From Verrucomicrobiales bacterium (GTDB lineage: Bacteria > Verrucomicrobiota > Verrucomicrobiia > Limisphaerales > UBA11358), in contig JAQTQB010000001.1 of assembly GCA_028712475.1 (NCBI GenBank), forward strand, positions 62,001-126,000: a DNA stretch of 64,000 nucleotides. Direction: 5' to 3'. This document shows positions 9,164 through 18,145 of the stretch, one piece after another. A program made the translations under genes and the position numbers. The notes below the pieces were generated by a model. That model saw nothing but the letters and a program-made list of their open reading frames with translations. It did not search any database and was not told the origin of the DNA. Every line of letters begins with the position of its first letter. The stretch's first letter is position 1.

Positions 9164-9921
9164 TGAACAACCCGGACAACAACAGCCACGGCGTCGGCCT
9201 CCAGGTGCGCGGCATCCGCAAAAGCTTTGGCGGCCAGGAAGTGCTCAAGGGCGTTGACCTGGATGTGCGGCCCGGGGAAATCTTTGTCATCATGGGGCCG
9301 AGCGGCAGCGGCAAAAGCGTTTTGCTCAAGCATCTCATCGGCCTCGAAAGCCCGGACGCCGGGGAGATTTTGATCAACGGCGAATCCATTGAAGCCGCCG
9401 GCATCGCCGCCAAATACCGCATGGCGCTCGTGTTCCAATCCGGCGCGCTGCTGAACTCGCTCACAGTCGGCGAAAATGTGGGGCTGTATCTCACCGAACA
9501 CCGGCTGAAGTCGCCCGGAGAAATTGACGGCATCGTTGCCGAAAAACTGGAAGCCGTCGGCCTCAAGGACGCCGTGGACAAAATGCCCGGCGAACTTTCC
9601 GGCGGCATGAAAAAACGCGCCGCCATCGCCCGCGCCCTGGTCATCGAACCGCAGTTGATTCTCTACGATGAACCGACAAGCGAACTGGATCCGCTGTCAT
9701 CCATCATCATCGCCGAGGAAATCCTGGAGTTGAAACAACGCATCCACGTCACTTCACTGATCGTGTCGCACGACCGCGACCTGGCGTTTGGAGTGGCCGA
9801 CCGCATCGCCTTCATCAACGAAGGGCGCATTGTGACGGTTGGCACCCCGGACGAAGTGAAGCGGTTCGACGACCCTCTCGTCCAAAGATTTTTGCACGCA
9901 GATTTTAAACGTGAACCTTGA
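9163..9921 (+). CDS. mlaF: Mla-type ABC transporter ATPase
   Basis: 252 residues. Walker A GPSGSGKS at residues about 45-52, Q-loop ALVFQSGALLNSLTV, signature LSGGMKKRAAIARAL near 145 and Walker B LILYDEPTSELDP near 165 are all intact, and the H-loop is VSHDRDL. The MKKR variant of the ABC signature is typical of the MlaF/Ttg2A branch. It powers the MlaE permease. Twelve bases upstream of mlaD. Confidence 0.96.
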   Translation: MNNPDNNSHGVGLQVRGIRKSFGGQEVLKGVDLDVRPGEIFVIMGPSGSGKSVLLKHLIGLESPDAGEILINGESIEAAGIAAKYRMALVFQSGALLNSLTVGENVGLYLTEHRLKSPGEIDGIVAEKLEAVGLKDAVDKMPGELSGGMKKRAAIARALVIEPQLILYDEPTSELDPLSSIIIAEEILELKQRIHVTSLIVSHDRDLAFGVADRIAFINEGRIVTVGTPDEVKRFDDPLVQRFLHADFKREP

Positions 9922-9933
9922 CCCAATCATTTT

Positions 9934-10884
9934 ATGAGAAACTCGCTAGAAACCCGGCTCGGTATTTTTGTCGTCCTCGCTGTCTTCGCCGCCATCCTGG
10001 TCATTGAGATGCTCGGGGGGCTGGAATCCTTGCGCACCGGCTACCACGTCAGCGCGCTGTTCGACACCGTGCAGGAATTGAAGGTGGGCGACACCGTGAA
10101 AATGGCCGGCGTGGAAATCGGCCGCGTCGAAAAAATTGTGTTCGACAACAACAAGGTCAAGGTGACGATGAAGCTGCATTCCGACGCCAACGTCAAAACC
10201 GACAGCCAGGCGGTCATAAAATTTGCAGGCTTGATGGGGCAGAATTTTGTCTCCGTCAACTTCGGCTCGCCCGACGCCCCCAAGGCTGTTGACGGCTCCG
10301 TGATCGCCAGTGAAGAACAGCCCGACTTGAGCGCCATCATGGCCAAACTGGACAAAGCCGCCGCCGGCATTCAAAACCTTACGAAAAGTTTTTCCGGCGA
10401 CACGATCAATAATTTACTCGGCCCGCTGACGGATTTGATCAAGCAAAACAGCGCGCATATTTCCGCCACGCTTTCAAACATGGAAAGCATTTCAGGGCAG
10501 ATTGCGAGCGGACAAGGCACGGTCGGCAAAGTCATTTACGACCAGGCGCTTTACAATTCCGCGCTCGACACCGTGACGAACTTGCAGGACACCATTGGCC
10601 AGGTGCGGGGAGTGGTGGACGGCATCAGCAGCGGAAAAGGCACCATCGGCAAGCTGGTGAACGACGATGCGCTCTACAATTCCACCCAGGCTTCGATGAC
10701 GAACCTGAACCAGATTTTGTTCAAGATCAACCATGGCGAAGGCACCATCGGCAAGCTGGTCAACAACCAGGAATTTTATCAGAACGCCAAAGTATCGCTG
10801 CAAAAACTGGACAAGGCGGCGGACAGCATCGAAGACACCGGGCCGTTGAGCGTCATCGGCATCGTGGTCGGCAGGCTGTTTTAA
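9934..10884 (+). CDS. mlaD: MCE-domain lipid-binding protein, MlaD-like
   Basis: 316 residues. One N-terminal membrane anchor (residues about 9-27) is followed by an MCE domain (about 37-115, VQELKVGDTVKMAGVEIGRV). The C-terminal half has three similar segments starting SGQGTVGKVI (about 191), SGKGTIGKLV (about 232) and HGEGTIGKLV (about 267), each followed by an Asn/Tyr-rich helix. This extension is longer than in E. coli MlaD and may form a periplasm-spanning stalk. Last gene of the mla cluster. Its stop overlaps the convergent metF stop. Confidence 0.94.
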   Translation: MRNSLETRLGIFVVLAVFAAILVIEMLGGLESLRTGYHVSALFDTVQELKVGDTVKMAGVEIGRVEKIVFDNNKVKVTMKLHSDANVKTDSQAVIKFAGLMGQNFVSVNFGSPDAPKAVDGSVIASEEQPDLSAIMAKLDKAAAGIQNLTKSFSGDTINNLLGPLTDLIKQNSAHISATLSNMESISGQIASGQGTVGKVIYDQALYNSALDTVTNLQDTIGQVRGVVDGISSGKGTIGKLVNDDALYNSTQASMTNLNQILFKINHGEGTIGKLVNNQEFYQNAKVSLQKLDKAADSIEDTGPLSVIGIVVGRLF

Positions 10885-11768
10885 GCCAGACCGAGATTTT
10901 TCAAGACGCGGATCGTCGAGTGCGATTTGTTCAACGTATAAAAATGCAGTCCCGGCACGCCCGCCCGCAATAATTCCTCGCACTGTTTGGTGGCGTATTC
11001 GATGCCGAACTCTGTCGCCGCCGCCTCGTCCGTTCCCAACGCATCCAGCCTGGCGCGGAGGGCGGGCTTTATTTTCGCGCCGCAGAGCTGGGTGAACTTG
11101 ATGATCTGCGTCGCGTTCAAAATTGAGATGACGCCGGGCACGACCGGCACGCGCACGCCGAGCTTGCCGGCGACATGACCGCGAAATTCAAAAAAATCGG
11201 CGTTGTCAAAAAACAACTGGGTCAGCACAAAATCCGCTCCGGCGTCCACCTTGGTCTTCAAATGTTCCCAGTCGGCGTATTTGCCTTCCCTGCAGGCCGG
11301 ATGGCCTTCGGGAAAACCGGCCACGCCGGCCGAAAAATCGCCGGACTCACGGATGAATTCGACAAGTTGCGACGCAAACTCAAAGCCGCCGGGGGTTAAT
11401 TGGAATTCGCCGCCGCCGGGCGGATCCCCGCGCAAAGCCAGGATGTTTTTGCAGCCGAGCGCGCGGATTTTTTCGAGCAGGGCGCGGACTTCTTCGCGCG
11501 TGTGGTTGACGCAGGTGAGATGCGCCAATCCGGTCTGCCCATGTTCACGCTGGATGCGGTCCACCATCATCAGCGTCTTGTCGCGGGTGCTGCCGCCCGC
11601 GCCATAGGTCACGGAGCAGAAATCCGGCCTGGCCTGCGCCAATGCGGGGATGGTTTTTTCAAAGAGGTTGCGGTCGCCCTCTTCGGTTTTTGGAGGGAAA
11701 AATTCAAAGGAGATGACCGGGCGTCCGGCTGCGCGTTTTGCCGTGTAAATGTCGCGAATGAATTGCAT
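10881..11768 (-). CDS. metF: 5,10-methylenetetrahydrofolate reductase
   Basis: 295 residues, FAD-dependent, reducing methylene-THF to methyl-THF for methionine synthesis. The N-terminus ISFEFFPPKTEEG has the catalytic Glu. FCSVTYGAGGSTRDKT and NILALRGDPPGG are flavin/folate-site motifs, and GVAGFPEGHP and VPVVPGVISI also match the family. Full length. Converges with mlaD (stop codons overlap). No SAM riboswitch was recognised upstream. Confidence 0.97.
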   Translation of the reverse strand: MQFIRDIYTAKRAAGRPVISFEFFPPKTEEGDRNLFEKTIPALAQARPDFCSVTYGAGGSTRDKTLMMVDRIQREHGQTGLAHLTCVNHTREEVRALLEKIRALGCKNILALRGDPPGGGEFQLTPGGFEFASQLVEFIRESGDFSAGVAGFPEGHPACREGKYADWEHLKTKVDAGADFVLTQLFFDNADFFEFRGHVAGKLGVRVPVVPGVISILNATQIIKFTQLCGAKIKPALRARLDALGTDEAAATEFGIEYATKQCEELLRAGVPGLHFYTLNKSHSTIRVLKNLGLA

Positions 11769-11811
11769 CGGGGCCGGATTATGCCGGATAGTTTCAGGAT
11801 GGGAAAATAAA

Positions 11812-11841
11812 AAGCCCCCTCCGGTTTCCCGAAAGGGGCTT
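11812..11841 (-). terminator. Rho-independent terminator of the porin gene
   Basis: Read on the minus strand, AAGCCCC and GGGGCTT form a stem around a CG-rich loop, followed by TTTTTATTTT. It lies 16 bp after the porin stop and in front of metF. Confidence 0.85.
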
Positions 11842-11856
11842 GTGAACTAAATCAGA

Positions 11857-13065
11857 TTAGAACTTATAAATGGCCTGCGCCGCAAGCAAGAACGCATTCT
11901 GCTGGTTGTTCCCCGTGTTGCTGGTGTAGCCAGGGCCGCCAGCGCCCGGGTTTTCGCCATTCACGTGATCCCAACGGAATTCCAAACGTGTCAACACGTT
12001 CTCCCATACGTTGTATTGAAGGGTGGCTGTGAGTTCTTGTGCCTGCTGGGGAGCAGCAGTCTGATTGAATGCGCCACCATTAAGCGGGATGCCGAGGCCG
12101 TCGTTACCGCCGGCATTCAAATATTCAGCGCGCCCACTGATGCTCAATTTATCGTTGAACTGATAGGTGCCATAGGCAGCGAGCGCCCAAGAATTGGCGC
12201 TGATGTCACGGGCATTCATGTAGTCAAACGACCCGCCGAACTTCAAAGCCGCCACCGGGGTCGGCAATGTGAAACCAGCGTAATAACTGGCCGCACCTGC
12301 GCCGTTGCCAGTGCTTGCTCCCGGAGTTGCATGCGTGTTGCCCGAGGTCATGATAGTGCCAATGGACAAAGTCCCGCCCTTGGCCCAGCCCCAGCTTTCC
12401 GGCGCGGTGAGGGTCGGTCCCCACATGACGGTCGGCGTATACATTTGATTGTTCAGGGCAGAACTGTAAAGACCATTGCCAGCATAAGAGGTGTTGGCCA
12501 CACCAATTTGAGCTGTCAACCAGTCAGTCGCCTTGTAGGCGGCCAAAACGCCCGTGTGTGTCGTCGGCTCAAGGTTAAAGCCAAAGGAATGGCTGTAATT
12601 CGGGTTGTTGCCGGAAGTGGAGCTTTCATAGCCGATGATGGTGTCAAAAACACCAATTTTCCAGTCAATGCCGTTGCCCACCGGTGTGCGCAGCGCAATG
12701 TAGGCCTGACGGATGTAGGTTGGGTTGCCTTGCGAGGTATAGGTTCCCAACGTGTCCCCATCCGGGCCGAGCCAGAGTTCAACGTGGTAGCCGGAAGCCC
12801 AAGGGCTTTCGTCCAGCGGCTTGTCCAGCGCGATATCAACCACGTTCAGGTTGATGCCATTGGCCTTGTTGCCGTAGGTATAGTTCGGGGTGCCGCCGCC
12901 GCCGTTGGGGTTGAATTGAGCCGACACGTCAACGTAGCCGCTCAAGGTTGTGTTTGAGAGCGCGGTTTGCACCTGGCTCATTTTTGTTTCGTCCGCACGC
13001 GCCGCCGAGGTCAAACTGACCACGCCGACTGCTGCGAGACCCAATGTCCATTTATTAAACTTCAT
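11857..13065 (-). CDS. Outer-membrane beta-barrel porin
   Basis: 402 residues. A signal peptide (MKFNKWTLGLAAVGVVSLTSAARA) is followed by alternating polar/aromatic strands (LSGYVDVSAQF, YHVELWLG, YIRQAYIALR, DWKIGVFDTIIGYE) and a terminal Phe, as expected for a BAM-dependent barrel. It resembles the putative BBP2/OmpL-like porin family common in Verrucomicrobiota. Substrate unknown. It has its own terminator and a long AT-rich upstream region, suggesting a strongly expressed single gene. Confidence 0.88.
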   Translation of the reverse strand: MKFNKWTLGLAAVGVVSLTSAARADETKMSQVQTALSNTTLSGYVDVSAQFNPNGGGGTPNYTYGNKANGINLNVVDIALDKPLDESPWASGYHVELWLGPDGDTLGTYTSQGNPTYIRQAYIALRTPVGNGIDWKIGVFDTIIGYESSTSGNNPNYSHSFGFNLEPTTHTGVLAAYKATDWLTAQIGVANTSYAGNGLYSSALNNQMYTPTVMWGPTLTAPESWGWAKGGTLSIGTIMTSGNTHATPGASTGNGAGAASYYAGFTLPTPVAALKFGGSFDYMNARDISANSWALAAYGTYQFNDKLSISGRAEYLNAGGNDGLGIPLNGGAFNQTAAPQQAQELTATLQYNVWENVLTRLEFRWDHVNGENPGAGGPGYTSNTGNNQQNAFLLAAQAIYKF

Positions 13066-13453
13066 CTGGTTCCTCCGATGTTGTTTGTTAATATTTTCCT
13101 TATTTCCTGCATTTTAGGGACAAAACCGGTTTGCCCCCACAGCACCAGCTTGGTGCAATTGACAGTGAAACTATTGAAAATCGAAAGGTTTGACAATAAA
13201 AAATTTTGGTGATTCCGGTCCAGCCAGCCGTCGGACGGCAAAAACCTGTGTTTTAAGGCTTTTTTACCCTGATTTTAGGCGGCAGTTGATTGAAAGTGGG
13301 ACACTTTTTTCCCGGCTAAACTCATTGCCCGGCTAAACTTCAATAATTTCTGGCTGGAACAATTGGTGCTATGTCCGGTTACGAAAGTCGAATTGCAGGC
13401 TTGTAATTGAAGCGTGTAATTTTAATCACGAATGCAGAGGGATTATATCGTTT
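13066..13453. promoter_or_regulatory. 388-bp divergent intergenic region between the porin and pilC
   Basis: No gene was found. It is AT-rich relative to its surroundings. On the minus strand TTGTCA (near 13191) is 17 bp from TAGTTT, a possible sigma-70 promoter for the porin; the -10 match is weak. Near 13313-13338 the word CCGGCTAAACT occurs twice 17 bp apart, and a related word (GCCCAGCTAAAC) lies at 31154-31165 before ribD. These could be regulator sites or more of the short-word repeats. Confidence 0.4.
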
Positions 13454-14665
13454 ATGCCATCATTTGCCTACACCGCCAGAGAATCCGCCACGGGCCGCGA
13501 AATCCGCAGCTCGGTTGAGGCGAACAATGAACAGTCCGCCATCGCCGCATTGCTGAACCGCAATTTGCTGGTCGTTTCCATCCAGGAAAAGATCGCCAAA
13601 AAGGGCAAAATGCAGGGCGGCAAGGTCGCCCTGGCCGATCTGGTTGTGTTCACCCGCCAGCTGGCCACGATGATTGATGCCGGTATCGCCATCGTGCAGG
13701 CGCTTCAGGCGCTGGCCGACCAGACCCCCAACAAAGTCATGCGCGACGTGATCCGCGATGTGTGTTCGCGCGTGGAAAGCGGCGAAAGTTTTTCGGAAGC
13801 GCTGCAAAAACATCCCAAAACCTTCAACCGGCTGTATTATTCGATGATTTCCGCTGGTGAAAAGGGCGGCTTGCTCGCCGAAATCATGGCGCGGCTCGCC
13901 ACTTATCTCGAAAACACCGAGCGTCTCCGCAAGAAGGTCAAGACCGCCTTGATGTATCCGACCGCCGTGACAGTTGTCGCAATTACCATCACGATTTTTT
14001 TGCTGGTAAAAGTCATCCCCACCTTCAAGGACGTTTACTCCGGCTTCGGCGCGCAATTGCCCGGTCCGACCCAGGTGTTGATGAACATCAGCGACGCAGT
14101 GAAACACTACTTCATCGTCATGATCATCGTTATGGGCGGAGGTATTTGGGGCTGGCTTTATTTCATCAAGACCAAATCCGGACGGGAATTCTGGGATGCC
14201 CGCCGCATCAAGCTGCCGATTTTCGGCGTCATTGCGCACAAAATCTGTCTGGCCCGCTTCACCCGCACCCTCGCCTCGCTCGTCCGCAGCGGCGTGCCGA
14301 TTCTGGAAGTCCTGCAAATCGTCTCCCAGACCGTCGGCAACGTCATCATGGAAAAGGCCATCAAGACCGCCGCCAGCGACATCGAACGCGGCGAGGGCAT
14401 CTCCGCCGCGCTTGGTAAAAATCCCATTTTCCCCAGCATGATCATCCGCATGTTGAGCGCCGGCGAGCAGACCGGCAACATTGACAACATGCTCGAACGC
14501 GTTTCCAACTTTCTGGACGAAGAAATTGACACCACGCTCTCCGGCCTCATGTCTCTCATCGAACCGTTGCTCATTGTTTTCCTCGGCATCGTCATCGGCG
14601 GCATGGTCATCTGCATGTTCCTGCCCATTTTCAACCTCGCCAACATCGTCAACGGCGGGAAGTAA
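13454..14665 (+). CDS. pilC: Type IV pilus/type II secretion inner-membrane platform protein (PilC/GspF)
   Basis: 403 residues with two T2SSF domains (about 66-190 and 270-392), each with the family pattern (FTRQLATMIDAGIAIVQAL; FTRTLASLVRSGVPILEVL). Three membrane segments lie near 165-190, 215-240 and 375-398. It is the inner-membrane platform for pilin or pseudopilin assembly. The usual pilB/pilT partners are not adjacent, so this is an isolated gene with its own terminator. PilC versus GspF cannot be settled without genome context. Confidence 0.92.
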   Translation: MPSFAYTARESATGREIRSSVEANNEQSAIAALLNRNLLVVSIQEKIAKKGKMQGGKVALADLVVFTRQLATMIDAGIAIVQALQALADQTPNKVMRDVIRDVCSRVESGESFSEALQKHPKTFNRLYYSMISAGEKGGLLAEIMARLATYLENTERLRKKVKTALMYPTAVTVVAITITIFLLVKVIPTFKDVYSGFGAQLPGPTQVLMNISDAVKHYFIVMIIVMGGGIWGWLYFIKTKSGREFWDARRIKLPIFGVIAHKICLARFTRTLASLVRSGVPILEVLQIVSQTVGNVIMEKAIKTAASDIERGEGISAALGKNPIFPSMIIRMLSAGEQTGNIDNMLERVSNFLDEEIDTTLSGLMSLIEPLLIVFLGIVIGGMVICMFLPIFNLANIVNGGK

Positions 14666-14680
14666 ACCGTTTGCCAAAAA

Positions 14681-14716
14681 AAACCGCCGGGCGAAAGTTC
14701 CTTCGCCCGGCGGTTT
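14681..14716 (+). terminator. Strong Rho-independent terminator after pilC
   Basis: AAACCGCCGGGCGAA pairs perfectly with TTCGCCCGGCGGTTT around AGTTCC, followed by GCTTTTC. The upstream A-tract makes it usable in both directions, so it may also end the convergent 14747-16123 gene. Confidence 0.9.
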
Positions 14717-14746
14717 GCTTTTCAGATATTTTCCCGGTCTGAAAAA

Positions 14747-16123
14747 TCACACCTGCACGGCTTTGCCCGGTTGCGGCTGGATGATCTTTATCTTGGGATG
14801 ACGCGAACGGATCTGCTCCTCGAACCAGGCGCGGGAATCGTCGTCGCCGTGGCCGAGCAAAATCGCGCGCGGCGAAACCTGCCCGACAAAATCCAGCAAA
14901 TCCTCGCGGTTCGCGTGCGCCGTCAGGTCAAAATCTTGAATCTCGCATTTGCGCGTGATCCGGCCCGCGCTCGGGCTGAACACAAATGTTTCGCCCTGCT
15001 TCGCCGCCTTCAAACGTCCGCCCGGCGTGCTCGGATCGGCGTAGCCCACAAAGAAAATCGCCTGCTTTTCGTCCCCGGCCATCCTCATGGCCAGATTATG
15101 CGCCGCCGTGTTCTCGCTCATCATGCCGGCGGTGATGACAAAAATTTTCCCGCCCGTCAGCTTCATGTTCTCCGACTGGCCCTTTTCCAGCACGACAAGG
15201 TTCAACGCCTGGTTCAATTGCAGATTCGTATGCTGGCGATGCGTCCGGTGCGCCTCCAGATCGTAAATCTCCGTGAACACGCGGCCCAGCCCGCCGATGT
15301 AAATCGGCTGCGGCTTTAACTTCCCCTCGCGCATGAGCAAGGCCAGCATCGCCAGAATTTCCTGCGTGCGACCGAGCGCGAACGCCGGAATCAGCACGCT
15401 GCCCTTGCGTTTGAGCGCATTGTGGATCGCTGCCACGAGCCGCTCAATTTCCTTTTCGCGCGTAAAATCTTTCGGCACGGCGCGGTTGCCGCGCGTCGTT
15501 TCCATGATCAGCACATCCGCCTTCACGTCCTCAAACCGCGCCGCGCGCAAAATCGTCTGGTCATGAAAACACACGTCGCCCGTGAAAAACAGCGTCTCCT
15601 TCTTGCCGCGCACCATCACGCCCGCCGAACCGAGCGTATGGCCGGCATCAAAAAATTCCAGCGTCGGCGAAGTGAACCCCGCGCGCATCTTGTTGAACGA
15701 CGCCCACTCCACTTCGCGGTTGTATTTGAAAGCCTGGAAGCGCGCGGCGATGTCGTCCACCTCGTCGTGCGTGTAGAGCGGATATTCGCGGATGCCCAGT
15801 TCGTCGCGCTGGCGGGTCATGACGTTCACGGAATTGTGCAACACGCGCTCTATGATGAAATAGCTCAACTCGCTCATTAGCACGTGCGCCTTGGGAAAAT
15901 GCCGCAGCGCCACCGGCAGCGAACCGACGTGATCGTGATGGCAATGGGAAATCACGATCGCGTCCACGTCGTTGTTTCCGGCCTTGGCGAACAGCGGCAG
16001 ACCGTCGCGGCCGTCGCGTTTTGGGTGCATGCCGGAATCCAGCAACAGGCGGTGTTCGTCCAGCTCCACCAGCCACGAACTCGCGCCGATGTCCGTGTCC
16101 GGGTTCAAATTTGTGATGTTCAC
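14747..16123 (-). CDS. Metallo-beta-lactamase/beta-CASP RNA-processing nuclease family
   Basis: 458 residues. The zinc motif HCHHDH is at residues 60-65, followed by FFDAGHTLGSAGVMV and LFFTGDVCFHD (motifs 3-4). The beta-CASP part has LIPAFALGRTQEIL and IFVITAGMMSENTAAH, and the end has the RMM-like DFDLTAHANREDLLDF and ILLGHGDDDS. The family (CPSF73/YSH1-like) comprises RNA endo/exonucleases. The zinc ligands appear intact. The substrate is not known. Confidence 0.92.
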   Translation of the reverse strand: MNITNLNPDTDIGASSWLVELDEHRLLLDSGMHPKRDGRDGLPLFAKAGNNDVDAIVISHCHHDHVGSLPVALRHFPKAHVLMSELSYFIIERVLHNSVNVMTRQRDELGIREYPLYTHDEVDDIAARFQAFKYNREVEWASFNKMRAGFTSPTLEFFDAGHTLGSAGVMVRGKKETLFFTGDVCFHDQTILRAARFEDVKADVLIMETTRGNRAVPKDFTREKEIERLVAAIHNALKRKGSVLIPAFALGRTQEILAMLALLMREGKLKPQPIYIGGLGRVFTEIYDLEAHRTHRQHTNLQLNQALNLVVLEKGQSENMKLTGGKIFVITAGMMSENTAAHNLAMRMAGDEKQAIFFVGYADPSTPGGRLKAAKQGETFVFSPSAGRITRKCEIQDFDLTAHANREDLLDFVGQVSPRAILLGHGDDDSRAWFEEQIRSRHPKIKIIQPQPGKAVQV

Positions 16124-16131
16124 AATTTAAT

Positions 16132-16254
16132 TGAACCACAGATGGGCACGGATGGACACAGATAAAAAGAAAAGGATGAAGGCAGAATGATGAATGATGA
16201 ATTCAAAAAACGAATTTCATGCGCGCCACGGTCGTTTCATCCTTCATCATTCTG
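16132..16254. repeat. Short-word repeats and a 12-bp inverted repeat
   Basis: The tract CCACAGATGGGCACGGATGG (from 16135) resembles 1801-1878. CAGAATGATGAA near 16184 is the exact reverse complement of TTCATCATTCTG at 16243-16254. The word ATGATGAATGATGAA recurs at 18590-18608 at the start of the anti-sigma gene. The inverted repeat brackets the 3' end of the next minus-strand gene and may act as its terminator. Confidence 0.55.
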
Positions 16255-18058
16255 TTTTTGGATACCGCCAGACCCAGTCGCCTTGCGAAATGTCCACCGT
16301 CGGCGTATTGCCTTGGGTGAACTCCACCGCGCCACCGTCGTCCTTTTCGTTCCAGCCAACGGAATACAAAACAAATTGTCCGTTTGCCTCACGCCGATAT
16401 TTCAACGGCTGACCGCCGATGACATCGTGCGGAACTTTGGCGATGAACTGCGGCGCGAGCGCGTCCAGCGATTCGGGATATTCCCCATGCGCCAGCCGGT
16501 AACGCTCCAGCGCGATCGCCACGCGCGCCAAGTCCACGGAAGATTGGCCGGCGGCGATTTTTTTTAGGAAGTTTCCCATAAATAAAAACTCCGCATTGAA
16601 CATTTTTTTCAAGCTGTCCAGTGGGTCAAAAAAACTGACGGCGTTGTTTGCGGCAGCATCGGCTCGACGAATGAGGGCGGGAGAAATTGTCTTGGTATCG
16701 TGGTTTACCGCCGGCAAATATTCCATCAGCCTCCGGCCATTCTTCAAGGCGCTTTGGTAGAACCAGCCGCCCGGCATATAGCGATAGATGGCAAACTTGA
16801 ATTTGGCATCACCCGGATTGTTGACGCCCATCTGGGCAAATTGATTGTCATAACCACGGTGGCGTCTTAAATAATTGGCTTCTTCGGCCGAGAAAAAGAT
16901 TTCTGATTTCTGAACTTTTTGACAATCCGCCATAAAATCCAGCTTTGCCAGCTCCGCGTCGAGCGCAGTCAGTTGTGCATCCGACCATTTATGTTCCGCC
17001 AAACCTTCCCAAACCGGTTGCAGGGTGATTTCCAAAATGGCGATGCGGACAAGATGCGTGATGATGAACGGTTCGGTGCGGACGGAATCAGCCAGACGCA
17101 AAGCCAGCTTCACATCATCCAGGGCTTTTTCGCTTTGGCCGTTTTGCAATTCGGCAACCGCGCGCAGCCGTAACACCTGACTGCACCTTTTCAAATCCGC
17201 CAAATGCGGCAGCAAAATAGAAGCGGGATCTTCTGCGTCATACTCAAGTGGAAATCTTGAGAAAGGCAGCAGGCTCACCTGCCGCAGATCTTCAACCGCA
17301 GAATCATATTTGCTCAACGCCAGCAAAACATCCTGCGCGGGTAATTGCGCCAGCGGTGCCACGGAAAATTTGTTCGTGAAAAAACGCGAATCGGCACCGC
17401 CGTTGGTCGCCCGATAATAATCCTGCCACCCTTTTAAGTCGGTTCGTTTTATTTGGTGCCAGTCGCCCGAACCCGGCTCTTCAAGCTTGCTGTTCTGGTG
17501 CCAGATTTCCAGTTGGAGCCGTTCGGTGAAATTGGTGCGGCCATTGTCAGGGAATTTATCCCCATACCAACGGCGCGCTCTTTTTGAACCAAGCGTGGCT
17601 TTGATGGATTCCACCCAGATCGGAGCCATCGCAAAATTCTGTTCGTCCGGCACAGGCGGCGGCACGAAATCTTTGAAATCAAATTTTTCCCCTTTGGCTT
17701 CCCATTCGCGTTTGAATTGTTCCCAGTCGTGCTTGCCGCGCCAGTTTTCCTCGGCGTAAAACAGCGCAATCACCGTGGCCAGACACGCCAGCGCAAACAG
17801 CGTCCGCCGCCAGTGTTTCCAAAACAGCCAGCGCAGCAGCGGCCACACGATGTAAATCAAAATCAGGCACGCCCCAAAACAAATGGCTGCGACGATTCCG
17901 GCACTTTCAACCCAGTTGCACATAGGGTAGCTGAAATGAGCCAGAGCAGCCATGTAACTCCCCAAAATCAGGGCAAAGGTTGCGACGCCCAGCCAGATGA
18001 CCAAAGCCATCCGCCCGGTGAATAATTTTTTCCAGATGCTTTTCGGTTTTTCGTCCAT
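16247..18058 (-). CDS. Large membrane-anchored protein beside an ECF sigma operon, function unknown
   Basis: 603 residues. Three N-terminal membrane segments (about 17-38, 48-75, 84-100) precede a long soluble helical part. The C-terminus (HGEYPESLDALAPQFIAKVP, then GQPLKYRREANGQFVLYSVG) resembles the pseudopilin-G-like tails seen in many Verrucomicrobiota membrane proteins. It lies downstream of an ECF sigma and a probable anti-sigma gene on the same strand, with a 73-bp palindromic element between. Proteins of this kind commonly sit beside such sigma factors, so it may be part of that signalling unit. No enzymatic motif was seen. Confidence 0.78.
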   Translation of the reverse strand: MDEKPKSIWKKLFTGRMALVIWLGVATFALILGSYMAALAHFSYPMCNWVESAGIVAAICFGACLILIYIVWPLLRWLFWKHWRRTLFALACLATVIALFYAEENWRGKHDWEQFKREWEAKGEKFDFKDFVPPPVPDEQNFAMAPIWVESIKATLGSKRARRWYGDKFPDNGRTNFTERLQLEIWHQNSKLEEPGSGDWHQIKRTDLKGWQDYYRATNGGADSRFFTNKFSVAPLAQLPAQDVLLALSKYDSAVEDLRQVSLLPFSRFPLEYDAEDPASILLPHLADLKRCSQVLRLRAVAELQNGQSEKALDDVKLALRLADSVRTEPFIITHLVRIAILEITLQPVWEGLAEHKWSDAQLTALDAELAKLDFMADCQKVQKSEIFFSAEEANYLRRHRGYDNQFAQMGVNNPGDAKFKFAIYRYMPGGWFYQSALKNGRRLMEYLPAVNHDTKTISPALIRRADAAANNAVSFFDPLDSLKKMFNAEFLFMGNFLKKIAAGQSSVDLARVAIALERYRLAHGEYPESLDALAPQFIAKVPHDVIGGQPLKYRREANGQFVLYSVGWNEKDDGGAVEFTQGNTPTVDISQGDWVWRYPKTE

Positions 18059-18069
18059 AAATTCTTTTT

Positions 18070-18142
18070 TGTAGGAGCCGAGGTGACGAGGCTCTAACTT
18101 TTCTTCGCTTTCAATTTGAGACTCCTCACGTCGTCTCCTACA
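18070..18142. repeat. Palindromic element, family P1, intergenic
   Basis: 73 bp. The left arm TGTAGGAGCCGAGGTGACGA and right arm CTCACGTCGTCTCCTACA form a long imperfect hairpin. Related copies: 39554-39627 (intergenic), 44791-44863 (in dnaE), 26241-26308 and 26989-27060 (in mutS), 40906-40967 (in addB) and a fragment near 58704. Here it lies between the anti-sigma-like gene and the 603-residue membrane protein and could attenuate the transcript. Confidence 0.88.
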
Positions 18143-18145
18143 TTT

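Noticed and set aside
13460..14677. 405-residue open frame antisense to pilC
   Set aside because: It mirrors pilC exactly, has no family motif, and starts and stops with the real gene.
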